Notes: generated by a model from the letters alone, not told the origin. Positions 45,908-54,549 are shown, numbered from the stretch's first letter. The stretch: DNA of 64,000 nt from an uncultured Burkholderiales bacterium (GCA_943908475.1 CALTTG010000003.1:1-64000), one strand, 5' to 3'. Numbers and translations are program-made.

Positions 45908-46522
45908 TCAGGCGTGTGCCGAGCCCGACAGACCGCCAAAGCAGGTCGCCATCACCCAATCCAAGATCTGTTCGTCGGGGTGTCCACCGGCCTTGAGCAC
46001 GCCCAAAACGGGATCGCACGCCCGAGCAAACAAGGTGTACAGGATGACCTCAGGCGGCAGGCTGTCACGCAGGGCGCCTTGCGCTTGCGCCGATCGGATC
46101 CAGCCGCCCAGGGTCTCGCTGATCTCCATGAGCAGGCCCAGGTAGTTCATGTCGGCCATCAGGGCCTGTCGCAAGGTCGAGTTTTGCGACGGCAAGGCGG
46201 GCATCTCCCCCGCCAGTTGCACCTGCATCGTCCAGCGGGTGACCGCTTTGAGGCGGTCGATGTCGGCGCACCCCTCCTGCGCAGCCACCACCAGAAGGTG
46301 GGCTTTGGCTCGGTGCAGCAGGCGTGTCATGGCCGCTGCGGCGAGTGCCTCTTTGGACGCGAAATGCTTGTAAAGGCTGGCTTTGGCAATGCCCACGTCG
46401 GCGGCCACGGCGTCCACCGTCATCGCTTCAAAGCCCTTGTCGGCCAGAAACCGATTGACGGAATCGACGATGGCCTCCTCACGAGCCTTGAGGACCTGCT
46501 GCTTGAACGAGACTTTCACCAT
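45908..46522 (-). CDS. TetR-family transcriptional regulator
   Basis: A 204-residue regulator starting MVKVSFKQQVLKAREEAIVD. The helix-turn-helix is VDAVAADVGIAKASLYKHFASKEAL (about 33-57). The C-terminal region resembles the TetR_C_7/AefR-like group (MADMNYLGLLMEISETLGGW). It lies between the PhoD gene, 17 bases upstream on the same strand, and the di-haem protein gene downstream. The direct repeat in front of the latter is a candidate target. The ligand is unknown. Confidence 0.88.
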   Translation of the reverse strand: MVKVSFKQQVLKAREEAIVDSVNRFLADKGFEAMTVDAVAADVGIAKASLYKHFASKEALAAAAMTRLLHRAKAHLLVVAAQEGCADIDRLKAVTRWTMQVQLAGEMPALPSQNSTLRQALMADMNYLGLLMEISETLGGWIRSAQAQGALRDSLPPEVILYTLFARACDPVLGVLKAGGHPDEQILDWVMATCFGGLSGSAHA

Positions 46523-46539
46523 GGCGCAATTGTAGGCAG

Positions 46540-48147
46540 TCAGACCCGCCGAGGCCCCGGGACCCCCCGATCGACCACAAAACTGGCCTGGGTGCGAAAG
46601 ACCGAGTCGGCCCGCACCGGGTGGGCCGTGGCCCGGAAATCGCACCGAACTCGGCTGGCATCGATGTCCAGCAGGGCATAGCCCCGCTGGTCGCTGCGGG
46701 CGTGCAGCAGGTCGGGGTTGCTGCGACGCAGCCAGGCATTGAGGAATTCGCTCAGCCCCCGTGAAGACACCGAACTCGTGACGAATTCGCTGGCCACGAC
46801 CGGCGAAGTCGGGTCCTCGGGGCGCCGCCGCAGTGAAGCGGCCACATGCCGGTGCACATCGCCCCCCAGCACCACCACGTCGGGCACCCTGGGCTCGGCA
46901 ATGGCGGCCATCAAACGCTCACGCGCGGCCGGGAACGCATCCCACCCGTCGGCATACTGCAGGGGCCCCACCGGCGTGGCGAAACGGCCAGGGGCCATCT
47001 GGGTGGTCTGCACGATGAATCGCCAGGCACAGCGACTGCTGGCCAGGCCTTCACCCAGCCAGTGCTCTTGGGCCATGCCCAGCATCGACCGCTGTGCCGA
47101 GCCCGACGGCTCACAGTCCCACAGCAAGCGCCCCTTGTAGGGGGAGTGCACCGGGTCCTGGCAGGCCGCACCATCGCGCCATTGGCGGGTGTCGAGCAAC
47201 CAGAAATGCGCCAGACGCCCCCACTGGCGCAACGCGTGAAAGTTGGCCTGCGACCCGAGTGGCGCTCGCGTGGGCGAGATGGGCGCGTGCTCAAAATAAG
47301 CTTGGTAGGCGCTCGCGCGCACCTGCAAAAACTGCTCGGGCGTCAGCTCGGCGTCGCCCGGGTTTTGACCATCGTAGTCGTTGACGACCTCGTGGTCGTC
47401 CCACACCATCATCCAGGGGTGAGCGGCATGGTTGGCCCTCAGGTCCGGGTCGAGCTTGTAGCTCGCGTGGTGTGCCCGGTAGGCCTCCAGGCTGTAGCCT
47501 TGGGCCTCGACGTCGATCGGGTGACGCCTGACGCGGCGACGGTAATGGGTGGGCCCCTCGTAGATGTAGTCCCCCACAAACACCACCAGGTCGACATCGG
47601 ACAAGGCCATGTCGCGGTGCGCCGTGAACCACCCTTGCTCATAGTGCTGGCAAGACGCCAGTGCAATGCGCAAGCGCTCGGGCATGGCCTCGGGCTGTGG
47701 TGCCGTGCGGGTTCGCCCAATGGCACTGAACACGCCCCCGCATTCGAACCGGTAGTGGTAACGGCGGTCACTGGCCAGCCCCTCCACCGCCACGTGGACG
47801 CTGTGTGCTTTGCGCCGGTCAGTGCGAACCACCCCACGCTGGACCACCTGCTGGCAACGCTCGTCCAGCGCCACCACCCAGTTCACGTCCACCGGTCGAT
47901 CGGGCATGCCCCCGTGGGCTTGGAGCGGCACCGGTGCCAGCCGGGTCCACAGCACCACGCCGTCAGGCGTCGGATCGCCGCTGGCCACCCCCAAGACAAA
48001 CAGGTCGGCCGGCGCCTGCCAGTCGCGAGGCAACGGGTCTGGGCCCGAGGCCGACAGGTCGTTCGCCGAGGGGCTGGCAAACAAGCGTTGCCAGGCCATC
48101 AAAGCCGCCAGCTGACTGGTCCGTTGTAGGAATTCTCGTCGGTGCAT
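46540..48147 (-). CDS. phoD: PhoD-type alkaline phosphatase / phosphodiesterase
   Basis: A 535-residue exported calcium/iron phosphoesterase. The N-terminus MHRREFLQRTSQLAALMAW is a Tat-type signal. An N-terminal Ig-like domain (FVLGVASGDPTPDGVVLWTRL) precedes the metallophosphatase domain. That domain has ALASCQHYEQGWF, LVVFVGDYIYEG, MMVWDDHEVVNDYDG, QTTQMAPGRF and VVLGGDVHRHVAAS, which together supply the metal ligands of PhoD. The symbol follows the family; the Pho regulation seen elsewhere is not evident here. It is followed 17 bases later by a TetR gene and diverges from phaM. Confidence 0.9.
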   Translation of the reverse strand: MHRREFLQRTSQLAALMAWQRLFASPSANDLSASGPDPLPRDWQAPADLFVLGVASGDPTPDGVVLWTRLAPVPLQAHGGMPDRPVDVNWVVALDERCQQVVQRGVVRTDRRKAHSVHVAVEGLASDRRYHYRFECGGVFSAIGRTRTAPQPEAMPERLRIALASCQHYEQGWFTAHRDMALSDVDLVVFVGDYIYEGPTHYRRRVRRHPIDVEAQGYSLEAYRAHHASYKLDPDLRANHAAHPWMMVWDDHEVVNDYDGQNPGDAELTPEQFLQVRASAYQAYFEHAPISPTRAPLGSQANFHALRQWGRLAHFWLLDTRQWRDGAACQDPVHSPYKGRLLWDCEPSGSAQRSMLGMAQEHWLGEGLASSRCAWRFIVQTTQMAPGRFATPVGPLQYADGWDAFPAARERLMAAIAEPRVPDVVVLGGDVHRHVAASLRRRPEDPTSPVVASEFVTSSVSSRGLSEFLNAWLRRSNPDLLHARSDQRGYALLDIDASRVRCDFRATAHPVRADSVFRTQASFVVDRGVPGPRRV

Positions 48148-48220
48148 GTGGGCGCAGATTATGCGGCTGCCCAGCGCCGGATCACGGCACAATCAGGCAT
48201 CTGATGGACAGGAGCACCCC

Positions 48221-48862
48221 ATGCCAACTCGCCCGGACCCCAGCACGTCATCCGGCGCCGATGCCGGCGCCAGCGCCTTTGCCGGCCTGGGCGGCGGACT
48301 GAGTTTCTTCCAGGACTGGCTCAAAGCGGCTTCCAGCGCCATGCCCCTGGGTGGGCAGAGCACGTCGGGCAGCCCCCACTGGGCCATGCCGACGCTGGAC
48401 CCTGAGGAGCTCGACAAGCGCATTCAGGACCTCAAAACGGTGCAGTTCTGGCTGGAGCAAAACGCCCGCATGATCGGCATGACCATCCAGACCCTGGAGG
48501 TCCAGCGGATGACCTTGACCACGCTGCGCGGCATGAACGTCCCGGTGGACGCCCTGCAAGAAGCCCTCAAAGCGCAGCCCTCGGCCACGTCGGCCGCCAG
48601 CTCGGCAGCGTCCTCAGGCGACACGGCAGCGGTCAACCCACTGGCCTGGTGGAACACCCTGACCACCCAATTCACGCACTTGGCACAACAGGCCGTGCAA
48701 GCTGGCCAAGATGTCGTGAACGCCAGCCAGAGCACCCCGCCCCCGGCGCCCGGGGCTCATGACACAGCCCCCAAAGCGGCCCCAAAAGCGGCCCGCAAGG
48801 CGGCCGCAACACAGCGCAAACCGGCGGCCACGGGCACCCGACGCAAAGCCACGGGGCCATGA
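48221..48862 (+). CDS. phaM: PhaM-type polyhydroxyalkanoate granule regulatory protein
   Basis: A 213-residue protein resembling PhaM, which activates PHA synthase, binds DNA and tethers PHA granules to the nucleoid. The N-terminal part has the conserved segments GGLSFFQDWLKAAS and AMPTLDPEELDKRIQDLKTV, then QFWLEQNARMIGMTIQTLEV. The C-terminus is an Ala/Lys/Pro-rich, histone-like DNA-binding tail (KAAPKAARKAAATQRK). An AGGAGC ribosome site supports the ATG at 48221. No phaC, phaA or phaB lies in the window. Confidence 0.88.
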   Translation: MPTRPDPSTSSGADAGASAFAGLGGGLSFFQDWLKAASSAMPLGGQSTSGSPHWAMPTLDPEELDKRIQDLKTVQFWLEQNARMIGMTIQTLEVQRMTLTTLRGMNVPVDALQEALKAQPSATSAASSAASSGDTAAVNPLAWWNTLTTQFTHLAQQAVQAGQDVVNASQSTPPPAPGAHDTAPKAAPKAARKAAATQRKPAATGTRRKATGP

Positions 48863-48982
48863 CCCCCTCGTGGGTGGGCCCCCCTCAGGGTGCCCACCAG
48901 CGGGTGCCCACTCGGTGGGGATGGGCAAGCACCCCGCAACTTTGCACACTGCGAAACAGTTTGTGAAGTTCGAGAGCCCGCC

Positions 48983-49345
48983 ATGATCGCCCGCCAACAC
49001 CCCCGCCCCCAACCCATCCCATTTGCCAACCCGGCACGGCCGCAGGTCGCCGCCACCGCGTCGGAGCCCGAACCCCAAGCCTGGGCCAAGGCCTTGCAGC
49101 AGTTGACGCAAGCCTCCACCCGCGATCCGTCGGGCGACAAGCCCAAGGCCGACATCGCGCCCTCCGCAGAGCCGCGCCCAGCGAATCGCCAGGCCCGCGC
49201 CCGGTACGACGGCCCTCACGCCCTGAGCATCCGATCGGCCACCAGCGGGCGCCATTACCGTTTTGAACACCCCGGCGCCGAGCAAGTGATCGACGCCATC
49301 GACATCACCATGCTGCGCCGAATTGACGGCATCACCATCCTCTGA
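48983..49345 (+). CDS. Hypothetical protein, 120 residues
   Basis: I recognise no family. The start is the ATG at 48983 with a GAGAG site. Residues 1-75 are Pro/Ala-rich and probably disordered. Residues 78-120 look folded and conserved-like (RYDGPHALSIRSATSGRHYR, then FEHPGAEQVIDAIDITMLRR). No signal peptide, membrane helix or cysteine is seen. It lies 120 bases after phaM in the same direction and before the operator region of an acyl-CoA dehydrogenase. Confidence 0.6.
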   Translation: MIARQHPRPQPIPFANPARPQVAATASEPEPQAWAKALQQLTQASTRDPSGDKPKADIAPSAEPRPANRQARARYDGPHALSIRSATSGRHYRFEHPGAEQVIDAIDITMLRRIDGITIL

Positions 49346-49472
49346 GCGGTGAAGCTAGGGCCACACTTAACTTGACGGCTTTTCTGTTCATCGATCCCGC
49401 CAGAAATCCCCTTCACCTCGGGGGATCAGGGGCTGGACAAGTCCGCTTTCCCAAAAATTCTCTGCAAACCCC

Positions 49473-49503
49473 TTGTCACGCCCCCCGGGGAGTGCGGTAT
49501 AAA
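49473..49503 (+). promoter_or_regulatory. sigma70-type promoter of the acyl-CoA dehydrogenase gene
   Basis: TTGTCA (49473-49478) and TATAAA (49498-49503) are separated by 19 bases, a slightly long spacer. Transcription would begin around 49510, exactly where the two palindromes start. Confidence 0.55.
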
Positions 49504-49512
49504 TGCGACCAA

Positions 49513-49546
49513 TTCGAACGACCGTTTGAATCGAACGATCGTGCGA
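49513..49546 (+). promoter_or_regulatory. Two tandem palindromic operators over the start site
   Basis: TTCGAACGACCGTTTGAA (49513-49530) and TCGAACGATCGTGCGA (49531-49546) are near-perfect palindromes with centres 17 bases apart. They lie immediately downstream of the -10 box, so a bound TetR-type repressor would block initiation. A third copy lies in front of the TetR gene that ends at 41148. Confidence 0.7.
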
Positions 49547-49630
49547 AATGAACCGGCCCGCTGACGGCCAACCAGATCACAAGCTCCCCCATGGCAGCGC
49601 CTGAGCGCTGCTGATTTACCGAGGTGTCCC

Positions 49631-51451
49631 ATGCCGCAATACAAAGCTCCCCTGCGTGACGTCAAGTTCCTGATGAACGAAGTGTTCGACTACGAAGGGC
49701 ACTACAAGCAACTGTCCAACGGCGGCGAAGCCACGCCCGACATGGTCGACGCCATCCTGGAAGGTTGCGCCACCTTCTGCGAAGAGATCCTCTCGCCCAT
49801 CAACCACTCGGGCGACCTGGAAGGCTGCCACTTCGACAACGGCGTCGTGACCACCCCCAAGGGCTTCAAGGAAGCCTACGCCGAATACGTGGCCGGTGGC
49901 TGGCAAGGCCTGTCGCACCCCACCGAATACGGCGGCCAGGGCCTGCCCATGTCGCTGAACATGATGAAGTCGGAAATGATGGGCACGGCCAACTGGTCGT
50001 TCACCATGTACCCCGGCCTGTCGCTGGGCTGCATGAACACCATCATGCAGTACGGTGATGAGAAGCAGAAGAACCTGTACCTGCCCAAGCTGGTCTCGGG
50101 TGAGTGGACCGGCACCATGTGCCTGACCGAACCCCAGTGCGGCACCGACCTGGGCCAGGTCAAGACCAAGGCCGACCCTGTGGGTGACGGCACCTACAAG
50201 CTCAACGGCACCAAGATCTTCATCTCGGCCGGTGAGCACGACATGTCGGAAAACATCATCCACATCGTGCTGGCCCGCCTGCCGGACGCCCCCAAGGGCA
50301 CCCGCGGCATCTCGCTGTTCATCGTGCCGAAGTTCCTGGTGAACGCCGACAGCAGCGTGGGCAACCGCAACACCGTGAAGGCCGGCTCGATCGAGCACAA
50401 GATGGGCATCCGCGCCTCGGCCACCTGCGTGATGAACTTCGACGACGCCATCGGTTACCTGATCGGCGAGCCCAACAAGGGCCTGGAAGCGATGTTCACC
50501 TTCATGAACACCGCCCGCATTGGCACGGCCGTGCAAGGCATCGCCCACGCCGAACTGTCGTACCAGGGCGCCCTGCCCTACGCCTACGAGCGCCGCTCCA
50601 TGCGCGCCCTGTCGGGCAAGAAGGACGCCGACTTCGTGGCCGACGCCCTGATCCACCACGGCGACGTGCGCCGCATGCTGCTGACCCAGAAGGCTGTGGC
50701 CGAAGGCGGCCGCTCGATGATCTACCACGCTGCCAAGCTGGCCGACAACATGGTCAACGGCATCCTGGAGAACAACCAGGCCAAGTACGAAGACTACGAC
50801 AACCGTCTGGGCTTCTACACCCCGATCCTCAAGGGTTTCCTGACCGAAATGGGCCTGGAAGCGGCCAACCTGGGCATGCAGGTGTTCGGTGGCCACGGCT
50901 ACATCAAGGAACACGGCATGGAGCAGATCGCCCGTGACGCCCGCATCGCAACCCTGTACGAAGGCACCACCGGCATCCAGGCGCTGGACCTGCTGGGCCG
51001 CAAGACCCTGTTGCAGACCCGCGGCAAGTGCGTGTTCGAGTTCACCAGCGAAATGATCGACGAGGTCAAGGGCCACCTGCTGGACGGCGGCCCGATGGGC
51101 ACCATGGCCCGCGCCCTGTTCAAGCGCGCCCTGCAGTGGAAGTGGTCGACCCTGCGCATCATGCTGCGCGCCAACAAGGACCGCGACGTGGTCTCGACCT
51201 CGTGCTACGACTTCATGATGTACGCCGGCTTCGTGATGATGGGCCACTTCTGGTTCAAGCAGGCCAAGGTCGCTTCGCAGAAGCTGGCCTCAGGCGGCAA
51301 GGAAACCAAGGAGTTCTACACCTCGAAGATCCAGACGGCCGAGTTCTACTTCGACCGCCTGCTGCCCCGTGCCGATGGCCACTACAAGGGCATGATGGCC
51401 ACCAGCCAGTCGATCATGCAGATCAACAAAGATCACTTCGTGATGAACTGA
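49631..51451 (+). CDS. Acyl-CoA dehydrogenase, second paralogue
   Basis: A 606-residue flavoenzyme. It begins MPQYKAPLRDVKFLMNEVF and carries GTMCLTEPQCGTDLGQV, ISAGEHDMSENIIHIVLARL, QVFGGHGYIKEHGMEQIARD and the catalytic-region TLYEGTTGIQALDLLGRK. It is collinear with the paralogue at 39289 (same motif order and extended C-terminus), suggesting a different chain-length range. Codon use is extremely biased to C/G endings, consistent with high expression when induced. The upstream tandem palindromes indicate repression. It is monocistronic with its own terminator. Confidence 0.94.
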   Translation: MPQYKAPLRDVKFLMNEVFDYEGHYKQLSNGGEATPDMVDAILEGCATFCEEILSPINHSGDLEGCHFDNGVVTTPKGFKEAYAEYVAGGWQGLSHPTEYGGQGLPMSLNMMKSEMMGTANWSFTMYPGLSLGCMNTIMQYGDEKQKNLYLPKLVSGEWTGTMCLTEPQCGTDLGQVKTKADPVGDGTYKLNGTKIFISAGEHDMSENIIHIVLARLPDAPKGTRGISLFIVPKFLVNADSSVGNRNTVKAGSIEHKMGIRASATCVMNFDDAIGYLIGEPNKGLEAMFTFMNTARIGTAVQGIAHAELSYQGALPYAYERRSMRALSGKKDADFVADALIHHGDVRRMLLTQKAVAEGGRSMIYHAAKLADNMVNGILENNQAKYEDYDNRLGFYTPILKGFLTEMGLEAANLGMQVFGGHGYIKEHGMEQIARDARIATLYEGTTGIQALDLLGRKTLLQTRGKCVFEFTSEMIDEVKGHLLDGGPMGTMARALFKRALQWKWSTLRIMLRANKDRDVVSTSCYDFMMYAGFVMMGHFWFKQAKVASQKLASGGKETKEFYTSKIQTAEFYFDRLLPRADGHYKGMMATSQSIMQINKDHFVMN

Positions 51452-51464
51452 TCCACATGACTTG

Positions 51465-51495
51465 AGTCTGGCCCCGAAAGGGGCCAGACTGTTTC
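51465..51495 (+). terminator. Terminator of the acyl-CoA dehydrogenase gene
   Basis: AGTCTGGCCCC (51465-51475), a GAAA tetraloop and GGGGCCAGACT (51480-51490), then GTTTCT. It overlaps the leader of the next gene, so that gene may depend on read-through or its own promoter. Confidence 0.75.
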
Positions 51496-51518
51496 TGATG
51501 CAAGAAGTCCCCAAAATC

Positions 51519-52196
51519 ATGGCCATCTCACAGCCTGCGGACAAAGCCGCGCCCGCTCGACGCTACGGCGGCGTGTCAGCGGCCGAGCGCAAGGCCCAAC
51601 GACGTGAACGCCTGCTGGAAGCGGGTTTTGACGTGTTTGGACGTGTCGGCTACCGAGACACCACGATGCGGATGATCTGCTCTCAGGCCAAGCTGACCGA
51701 CCGCTACTTTTACGAGCATTTCTCCACGGTAGACGAGGTCTACACCGCCGTGCACCAGCAGCTCTCGGCCGAAGCAGCCAAACAAGTGGCCACCGATGTG
51801 GCTGCGGTGCTGATGGCGGAGCCCCAGGTCATGATGCGCGCAGGCCTGCAAAGCTTTTTCGAGTTCATCAAGGTCGATCCGCGCCGCGCACAGATCCTGT
51901 TGATCGATGCGGTCACGTCCGGCATGGCCAGCCCCTTGAACATCCACGCCCGGCTCAACCGTTATGTGGACGTGCTTCGCCAACGCTTCAAAGTGCGTTA
52001 CCCGCACCTCGATCGGCCGATCGACGTGGAGCTCATCTTGGGTGGGTTTGGTGGCCTGGTGATCCACACCGCCTCGGTGTGGGCCCAGCGGGGGTTTGAC
52101 ACGCCGGTGGAGCAACTGGTCGAACACACGGCCTACGCCTGGGATGGCCTGCACCACTGGCTGAGCCGACACAACACCCCGCCGGTCAAAGCCTGA
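51519..52196 (+). CDS. TetR-family regulator
   Basis: A 225-residue regulator. The N-terminus holds RRYGGVSAAERKAQRRERLL, then the helix-turn-helix MRMICSQAKLTDRYFYEHFS (about 48-67). The C-terminal helices carry QILLIDAVTSGMASPLN. Start candidates are 51498 and 51519; the latter has a weak AAGAAG site. It is paralogous to the TetR at 56636, sharing the RRYGGV N-terminal motif and the (T/S)xRYFYE recognition helix. It lies just downstream of the acyl-CoA dehydrogenase. Target and ligand are unknown, but fatty acid metabolism is likely. Confidence 0.85.
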   Translation: MAISQPADKAAPARRYGGVSAAERKAQRRERLLEAGFDVFGRVGYRDTTMRMICSQAKLTDRYFYEHFSTVDEVYTAVHQQLSAEAAKQVATDVAAVLMAEPQVMMRAGLQSFFEFIKVDPRRAQILLIDAVTSGMASPLNIHARLNRYVDVLRQRFKVRYPHLDRPIDVELILGGFGGLVIHTASVWAQRGFDTPVEQLVEHTAYAWDGLHHWLSRHNTPPVKA

Positions 52197-52217
52197 CCGG
52201 CCGCAAGGCGACCCCTC

Positions 52218-52253
52218 AAAAAAAAAAAGCCTGCTGCGACGATCGCAGCAGGC
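52218..52253 (-). terminator. Strong terminator of the small peptide gene (minus strand)
   Basis: GCCTGCTGCGA (52229-52239), a three-base loop and TCGCAGCAGGC (52243-52253). Eleven A residues on the left become an eleven-base T tract in the minus orientation. It closes the short peptide transcript and can also stop the convergent TetR gene. Confidence 0.92.
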
Positions 52254-52280
52254 TTTCAGAACAGGACAGCCTGAGAGGAA

Positions 52281-52466
52281 TCAGGGAGCCTTGGGGAAGC
52301 CCAGCAGGGGAGCGAAGATGTTGTACAGGGGACGGCCGTACAGCTTCCACTCGCCCTTGTGGATGTTGTCGATCAGGGCGATGCCGGTGGGCTTGAACAG
52401 GCCCAGTTCGGGGTCCAGAGCGGCGCCAGCGACTTGCTTGATTTCAGCTTGGTTCAAGGTTTTCAT
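52281..52466 (-). CDS. Bacteriocin-like peptide with double-glycine-type leader, 61 residues
   Basis: The product begins MKTLNQAEIKQVAGA and matches the double-glycine leader rule: Leu at -12, Glu at -8, Ile at -7, Val at -4, and Gly-Ala at -2/-1. Cleavage would leave a 46-residue mature peptide (ALDPELGLFKPTGIALIDNI, then HKGEWKLYGRPLYNIFAPLL, ending GFPKAP). It has no cysteine and three aromatic/hydrophobic clusters. A GGAGAA ribosome site precedes the ATG at 52464-52466; a slightly longer in-frame start is weaker. It is monocistronic with a very strong terminator. No C39-peptidase exporter or immunity gene is adjacent. Antimicrobial activity is only an inference. Confidence 0.7.
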   Translation of the reverse strand: MKTLNQAEIKQVAGAALDPELGLFKPTGIALIDNIHKGEWKLYGRPLYNIFAPLLGFPKAP

Positions 52467-52785
52467 GCGTTTCTCCAATCAATCAGTTGGTTTGAATTTT
52501 CAGATGGTCAGCCATCGACATCCACTGTAGGCGGCGGCCTCGCCGGTCGCCACAGGACAAACCTGCGTGAATGTGATGTGTGAATTATTCACATGACACG
52601 ATGCTGAATGCGAAGACCTTCAGGGTTTCCCGGCACCCAGGGCGGCGAGTCAAGCCATCTGAATGGGCGTGTTTGTCGCCCAGGAATCCCTGCGTGCATG
52701 CATGAGGGATTCCTGCCGCCACGGCACCACGGCAAAATGACACCATCGGTTTTCAGATCAGCCCTCTTTTGACAGGATGAATGCG
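52467..52785. other. Intergenic region with two inverted repeats
   Basis: This 319-base region between the divergent peptide and fadD genes has no credible reading frame. It holds a perfect 15-base palindrome, TGTGAATTATTCACA (52580-52594), resembling a Crp/Fnr-type site but with a spacer one base short. It also holds an 11-bp inverted repeat, CAGGAATCCCT (52681-52691) and AGGGATTCCTG (52705-52715). Both lie where regulation of either gene is possible. Confidence 0.55.
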
Positions 52786-54507
52786 ATGGCAATGGCCAAA
52801 CCCTGGTTGACCCAATACGGCCCCGGCGTGCCGGCAGAGATCAACCCCGACCAATACCCGTCTCTCGTTGACCTGCTGGAAGACGCGTTCAAGACACACG
52901 CCAAGCGCGACATGATGGCCTACATGGGCTCGCGCTGGACCTTCGCCCGGGTGGCGCAGCAATCGCTGCAGTTGGCCGCTTGGTTGCAGGCTCAGGGCCT
53001 GAGCAAGGGCGCCCGCGTGGCCGTGATGATGCCCAACATCCCGCACTACGCGGTGGCGATCGCCGGCATCTTGCGCGCCGGGTATGTGGTGGTCAACGTC
53101 AACCCCATGTACACCCCCCGCGAGCTGGAACACCAGCTCAACGACTCGGGCGCCGAGGCCATCATCGTGCTGGAGTACTTTGGCCCCACTGTGCAAGAAG
53201 TGATCGGCCAGACGCCGGTCAAGCACATCTTGTTGGCCGCCCTGGGTGACGTGTTTGGCTTCATCAAGGGGCCCCTGGTCACGTACAAGTCGCGCAGCGT
53301 GGACAAGCACGTCATCGATTTCCAGCTGCCCAACAACGGCCGCTGCAAGCTCACCCCCTTCAAGGACGTGCTGTCGCAGGGCAAGTCCCTGCCCTACAAA
53401 CGCCCCGCCCTGCAAGGCAGCGACGTCGCCTTCCTGCAGTACACCGGCGGCACGACGGGGGTGTCCAAGGGCGCCACCCTCACGCAGCGCAACCTGGTGG
53501 CCAACATCCTGCAGTGCGAGGCCTGGTTCAAGCCTGAGCTCGACAAGGTCGAGGGGCAGCTGATCAACGTGGTGGCCTTGCCGATGTACCACGTGTTTTC
53601 GCTGACCGTGTGCTACTTCCTCAGCGCTCGCATGGGCACCCTGAACGTGATGGTCGACAACGCGCGCGACACCACGAAGCTCATCAAGACGCTCAAGCCC
53701 TTCAAGATCACGCAGTTCCCGGCTGTCAACACCTTGTACAACGCCTTGGTGGAAGACCCCGACTTCCCCCTGCTCGACTTCTCGCGCCTGAAGGTGTGCA
53801 ACGGTGGTGGCATGGCCGTGCAGCAGTCCACCGCCGAAGAATGGCAACACATCACAGGCGTGCCGATCGTCGAAGGCTATGGCCTGTCCGAGACCTCGCC
53901 CGTGGTCACCGTGAACCGCCTGGACAACACCGAGTACAACGGCGCGATTGGTTACCCCTTGCCGTCGACCGAAGTGGCCCTGCTCGATGACGCCGGTCAG
54001 CCCGTGGCTGAAGGCGAAGCCGGCGAAATCAGCATCCGTGGCCCCCAAGTCATGGCGGGCTACTGGCAGCGCCCCGACGAAACGGCCAAGGTGATGACGG
54101 CCGATGGTTTCTTCCGCACGGGTGACATCGGCGTCATGTCCAAAGAGGGACTGATCAAGATCGTGGACCGCAAGAAAGACATGATCCTGGTGTCGGGCTT
54201 CAACGTGTACCCCAACGAAATCGAGCAGGTGGTGAACCTGCACCCCGGCGTGAGCGAATGCTGCGTGATCGGGGTGCCCGACGAGCGCTCGGGCGAAGCG
54301 GTCAAACTGTTCGTCGTGCGCAAGGATTACACCCTGACCGAGGACGATGTGGCCGCGTACTGCAAGGAACAGCTGACGGGCTACAAGCGCCCCAAGCACA
54401 TCGAGTTCCGCGAAGACCTGCCCATGAGCAACGTGGGCAAGATCTTGCGCAAAGACTTGCGCGACGAAGAGCTGGCCGCGATGGCCCGCCGCAAAAAGGC
54501 GGCCTGA
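52786..54507 (+). CDS. fadD: Long-chain fatty acid-CoA ligase
   Basis: About 573 residues; it activates fatty acids with ATP and CoA at the inner membrane. The P-loop is YTGGTTGVSKGATLTQRN, motif II is GYGLSETSPVVTVN and the linker/hinge is DRKKDMILVSGFNVYPNEIE. The final lysine is in NVGKILRKDLRDEEL. Three ATGs are in frame at 52777, 52786 and 52792; the second has AGG at the best spacing. It begins KPWLTQYGPGVPAEI, as FadD does. It supplies the acyl-CoAs used by the two acyl-CoA dehydrogenases here. Confidence 0.94.
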   Translation: MAMAKPWLTQYGPGVPAEINPDQYPSLVDLLEDAFKTHAKRDMMAYMGSRWTFARVAQQSLQLAAWLQAQGLSKGARVAVMMPNIPHYAVAIAGILRAGYVVVNVNPMYTPRELEHQLNDSGAEAIIVLEYFGPTVQEVIGQTPVKHILLAALGDVFGFIKGPLVTYKSRSVDKHVIDFQLPNNGRCKLTPFKDVLSQGKSLPYKRPALQGSDVAFLQYTGGTTGVSKGATLTQRNLVANILQCEAWFKPELDKVEGQLINVVALPMYHVFSLTVCYFLSARMGTLNVMVDNARDTTKLIKTLKPFKITQFPAVNTLYNALVEDPDFPLLDFSRLKVCNGGGMAVQQSTAEEWQHITGVPIVEGYGLSETSPVVTVNRLDNTEYNGAIGYPLPSTEVALLDDAGQPVAEGEAGEISIRGPQVMAGYWQRPDETAKVMTADGFFRTGDIGVMSKEGLIKIVDRKKDMILVSGFNVYPNEIEQVVNLHPGVSECCVIGVPDERSGEAVKLFVVRKDYTLTEDDVAAYCKEQLTGYKRPKHIEFREDLPMSNVGKILRKDLRDEELAAMARRKKAA

Positions 54508-54549
54508 CCCCCCACTGACGCACGGCGCTCGCCCGCCGTGGCGCCCAAC

